40,432 bases of DNA from Acidimicrobiia bacterium (lineage in GTDB: Bacteria; Actinomycetota; Acidimicrobiia; Acidimicrobiales; JANYDT01), in NCBI GenBank assembly GCA_025359845.1, contig JANYDT010000039.1:1-40432 (forward strand), written 5' to 3'. Each line of letters opens with the position of its first letter. The first letter of the stretch is position 1. Position numbers and translations under genes: made by a program. The notes beneath the pieces were generated by a model, which was not told the origin of the DNA, did not search any database, and saw only the letters and a list, made by a program, of their open reading frames with translations. Below are positions 38,146 through 40,432 of the stretch, in pieces.

Positions 38146-39080
38146 GCCAGTGCGACCAGAAACGGGCCGACGGCATCGAGAAACCCTTTGGTGTTGCCCG
38201 AATGGACGTTGTGCCCACAGTTCGGAACCGTTGCCAGCTGACCATGAGGTAGCGCGTCGGCGAAGCGCACGGCGGCATCCGGGGCGAAGATGTTCGATTC
38301 TGCGCCCCGCACGACCAACACCGGACAAGGCAGGTTCTTTACATCGTCGAGGGTCAACTCCGCGAAGGGCGTCGGAACCCTTCGGTGGTCGACCTTGCTT
38401 ACATATTTTCCGTCGGCCCGACGCAGCATATTGTATTTCACCGTCCGGGCAATATGAGCTCGCGTGCGAAAGCGGTCGTACTTCTCCACGTTGTCGAGAA
38501 ACTGCTCGAGGTCGTCGAATTCGACATTATGGGAGACAAAGTTGTGGATGGCCTTCGCCCCTTCGACCGTAATCTCGGGACCGATATCGACAACGACCAG
38601 CGCCTTGACCAAATCAGGTTGTTGCAGCGCAAGGGTCAGGGTGACCCGGCCGCCCATCGAATGGCCGACCACGATCGGGCGCTCCATCTTCTGATCGGCG
38701 ATGAACGCGATCGCGTCACCGACCATGGCATCGATCGAATAGTCGAGTTCGCGGTTCCATTCGGAGTCTCCGTGCCCGCGTTGGTCGAGGGCGTAAACGT
38801 GAAAGCGGTCAGCCAGGTGTAAGCTGACAAGGTCCCAGGAATGCGACGACTGGTTACCACCGTGAAGCAGCAGCACGGGCGGCCGGTCGACCCCTCCCCA
38901 TTCCGAGAAATGGAACCGCATGCCCCGCACCACCGTGTGACGCGAGGCGTAGCGAACCTCGGGCGAATGGGGCAGGCCCAAATCGCTGGCACTCGAGAGC
39001 AGGCTCGCAAACTCCTCCGAGCCGGTCATGTCTTGGGGCGCGAGGGTGGCCGCGAACTCGTTCAGGTACATCCCTCGCAA
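38142..39080 (-). CDS. Alpha/beta hydrolase
   Basis: PPVLLLHGGNQSSHSWDLVSLHLADRFHVYALDQRGHGDSEW; PIVVGHSMGGRVTLTLA. Confidence 0.95.
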   Translation of the reverse strand: MRGMYLNEFAATLAPQDMTGSEEFASLLSSASDLGLPHSPEVRYASRHTVVRGMRFHFSEWGGVDRPPVLLLHGGNQSSHSWDLVSLHLADRFHVYALDQRGHGDSEWNRELDYSIDAMVGDAIAFIADQKMERPIVVGHSMGGRVTLTLALQQPDLVKALVVVDIGPEITVEGAKAIHNFVSHNVEFDDLEQFLDNVEKYDRFRTRAHIARTVKYNMLRRADGKYVSKVDHRRVPTPFAELTLDDVKNLPCPVLVVRGAESNIFAPDAAVRFADALPHGQLATVPNCGHNVHSGNTKGFLDAVGPFLVALA

Positions 39081-39168
39081 GACTACGTCACAGCGGTCCG
39101 CTCGCCTCTACCGGCATGAAACCGATCCAGAATTCCCCTGCGAGGGGTCATGCGCGTAGGCTGCGCCG

Positions 39169-39825
39169 ATGGCCCTGCTTGACCTCAATCCTGACGAACT
39201 GCTGGCAACGACGCGGGCCGTGCGCAAGCGTCTCGATCTCGAACGCGACGTACCCGACGAGTTGATCCGCGAATGTGCGGCGGCCGCCCTGCAAGCGCCG
39301 TCGGGATCGAACATGATCTCGATGCAATTCGTGATCGTGAAGGACCCGGCCAAGAAACAGGCCATCGCTGATATCTATGCGAAGTCTTGGGCTGTCTACG
39401 AGAAGATGCCAGGCTTCGCAGGGGCGATCAAGAAGCCGACGGCCGAGGGACAGGCTCAGCAGGATCGCGTCGCCGATTCCGCTACGTACCTGGCCAGGAA
39501 CATGAGCAAGGTGCCGGTGCTGCTCATCGCCTGCCATAACGGTAGTCGCCTCGACGGTCTGCCCGCGTTCGCGTCGGCATCCACTCTCGGCAACATCTTG
39601 CCGGCCACGTGGAGCTTCATGCTTGCGGCTCGCGCCCGCGGCCTCGGCACGGCGTGGACGACGCTTCACCTGATGTTCGAGAAAGAAGTCGCTGAGGTGG
39701 TCGGCATCCCGTTCGACACCGTCGCACAGGTATGCCTCTCGCCGTTGGCCTACACGAAGGGCACCGATTTCAAGCCGGCCATGCGGCCCGACCCCGACAC
39801 GATCCTGCACTGGGATACCTGGTAG
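39169..39825 (+). CDS. Nitroreductase family protein
   Basis: LLATTRAVRKRLDLERDVPDELIRECAAAALQAPSGSNMISMQFVIVKD; FMLAARARGLGTAWTTLHL. Confidence 0.94.
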   Translation: MALLDLNPDELLATTRAVRKRLDLERDVPDELIRECAAAALQAPSGSNMISMQFVIVKDPAKKQAIADIYAKSWAVYEKMPGFAGAIKKPTAEGQAQQDRVADSATYLARNMSKVPVLLIACHNGSRLDGLPAFASASTLGNILPATWSFMLAARARGLGTAWTTLHLMFEKEVAEVVGIPFDTVAQVCLSPLAYTKGTDFKPAMRPDPDTILHWDTW

Positions 39826-40006
39826 GGGGCCTCTTACCCGCGTGCTGCTAGCAGCAAACACCTGGGGCTTCGCGCACAATAAGTGCCGGGCGGGCGTGTT
39901 TGCGACCGCCGTGGCTTCAACCGCGGCGGTGCTAGTGGCGTCATTGCTGCAGCCCGTCGGCAGGCTGGCCTACCGTCCTTCCCGTAGCACTGCATCGGTT
40001 GTGGCT

Positions 40007-40066
40007 GTTGCGCGCTGGTGCGCGCTGTTGCGCGCTGGTGCGCGCCGTTGCGCGCTGGTGCGCGCC
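40007..40066. repeat. Three 20-bp tandem repeats (six 10-bp half-units) at the arsR start
   Basis: gttgcgcgctggtgcgcgct gttgcgcgctggtgcgcgcc gttgcgcgctggtgcgcgcc. Confidence 0.9.
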
Positions 40067-40348
40067 GTCACGATCAACGACTACGATGCCTCAGATCTGG
40101 CGCGGGCCTTCGCGGCCTTATCCGACCCGGCCCGCCTTCGACTGCTCAGCCTCATCGCCACCGCCCCGTCCGGCGAAGCCTGCGCGTGCGACCTCATCGA
40201 GCCGATTGGCAAGCACCAGCCCACCGTCAGCCATCACCTAAGGGTGCTCCACGACGCCGGTCTCATCGATCGCGAGAAGCGCGGCATATGGATGTGGTTC
40301 CGCGCCAACCCCACCAAACTCGAACAACTGCGCGCCGTCCTCGGCTAG
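40058..40348 (+). CDS. ArsR family metalloregulator
   Basis: VRAVTINDYDASDLARAFAALSDPARLRLLSLIATAPSGEACACDLIEPIGKHQPTVSHHLRVLHDAGLIDREKRGIWMWFRANPTKLEQLRAVLG; CACDL metal-site motif; start uncertain (ORF opens at 39842). Confidence 0.88.
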   Translation: MRAVTINDYDASDLARAFAALSDPARLRLLSLIATAPSGEACACDLIEPIGKHQPTVSHHLRVLHDAGLIDREKRGIWMWFRANPTKLEQLRAVLG

Positions 40349-40364
40349 TGGTCCTCGGCTAGTG
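40337..40364. repeat. 14-bp perfect tandem duplication spanning the arsR stop codon
   Basis: gtcctcggctagtg gtcctcggctagtg. Confidence 0.9.
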
Positions 40365-40412
40365 ATCGGTTCAGCTGCGTGCGCGGCGGCCAGGTTGCGT
40401 GGCATTTGGAGT

Positions 40413-40432
40413 GAGTTTTCGTACGAAAACTC
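40413..40432. other. Perfect 20-bp palindrome at the right window edge
   Basis: gagttttcgtacgaaaactc is identical to its reverse complement; it may extend beyond the window. Confidence 0.9.

Noticed and set aside
40007-40066. Repeat array as a CRISPR
   Set aside because: Repeats are contiguous with no spacers and only 20 bp long.

Overview
The window is about 40 kb of GC-rich chromosome from a high-GC actinobacterium. Protein content and gene order suggest an Acidimicrobiia-like lineage (inference). It is mostly intact housekeeping and catabolic genes, with decayed DNA near tRNA genes and in one intergenic gap. Left to right: (1) 1-2.1 kb, mobile-element remnants (recombinase fragment, IS1182-like fragment, frameshifted integrase) ending at a tRNA-Glu. 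(2) tRNA-Glu(CTC), tRNA-Gln(CTG), a DUF218/YdcF-like gene, gltX, an SDR and upp, all on the minus strand. (3) A KimA-like APC transporter divergent from two TrkA/RCK proteins, plus an OB-fold gene. (4) A MrfA-like DUF1998 helicase, a dienelactone hydrolase and a compact Tad/Flp pilus locus. (5) A selenocysteine tRNA (selC) next to a decayed AbrB-PIN-like toxin-antitoxin pair. (6) A principal-type sigma-70 factor. (7) A CoA/flavin catabolic cluster. (8) A PGRP-type amidase, polyphosphate glucokinase, CPBP protease and msrB. (9) A degraded FAD-dependent oxidoreductase pseudogene. (10) An SDR, a frameshifted BNR/YCF48-like protein paired with a GG-terminating MoaD/ThiS protein, and prfC. (11) A secreted Thr/Ala-rich adhesin-like protein, an alpha/beta hydrolase, a nitroreductase and an ArsR regulator whose start lies in a 3x20-bp repeat, followed by a perfect 20-bp palindrome at the window edge. 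No rRNA or CRISPR array was seen. The most interesting items are selC with its toxin-antitoxin neighbour, the BNR-MoaD pair, the KimA-TrkA module and the ArsR repeat array.
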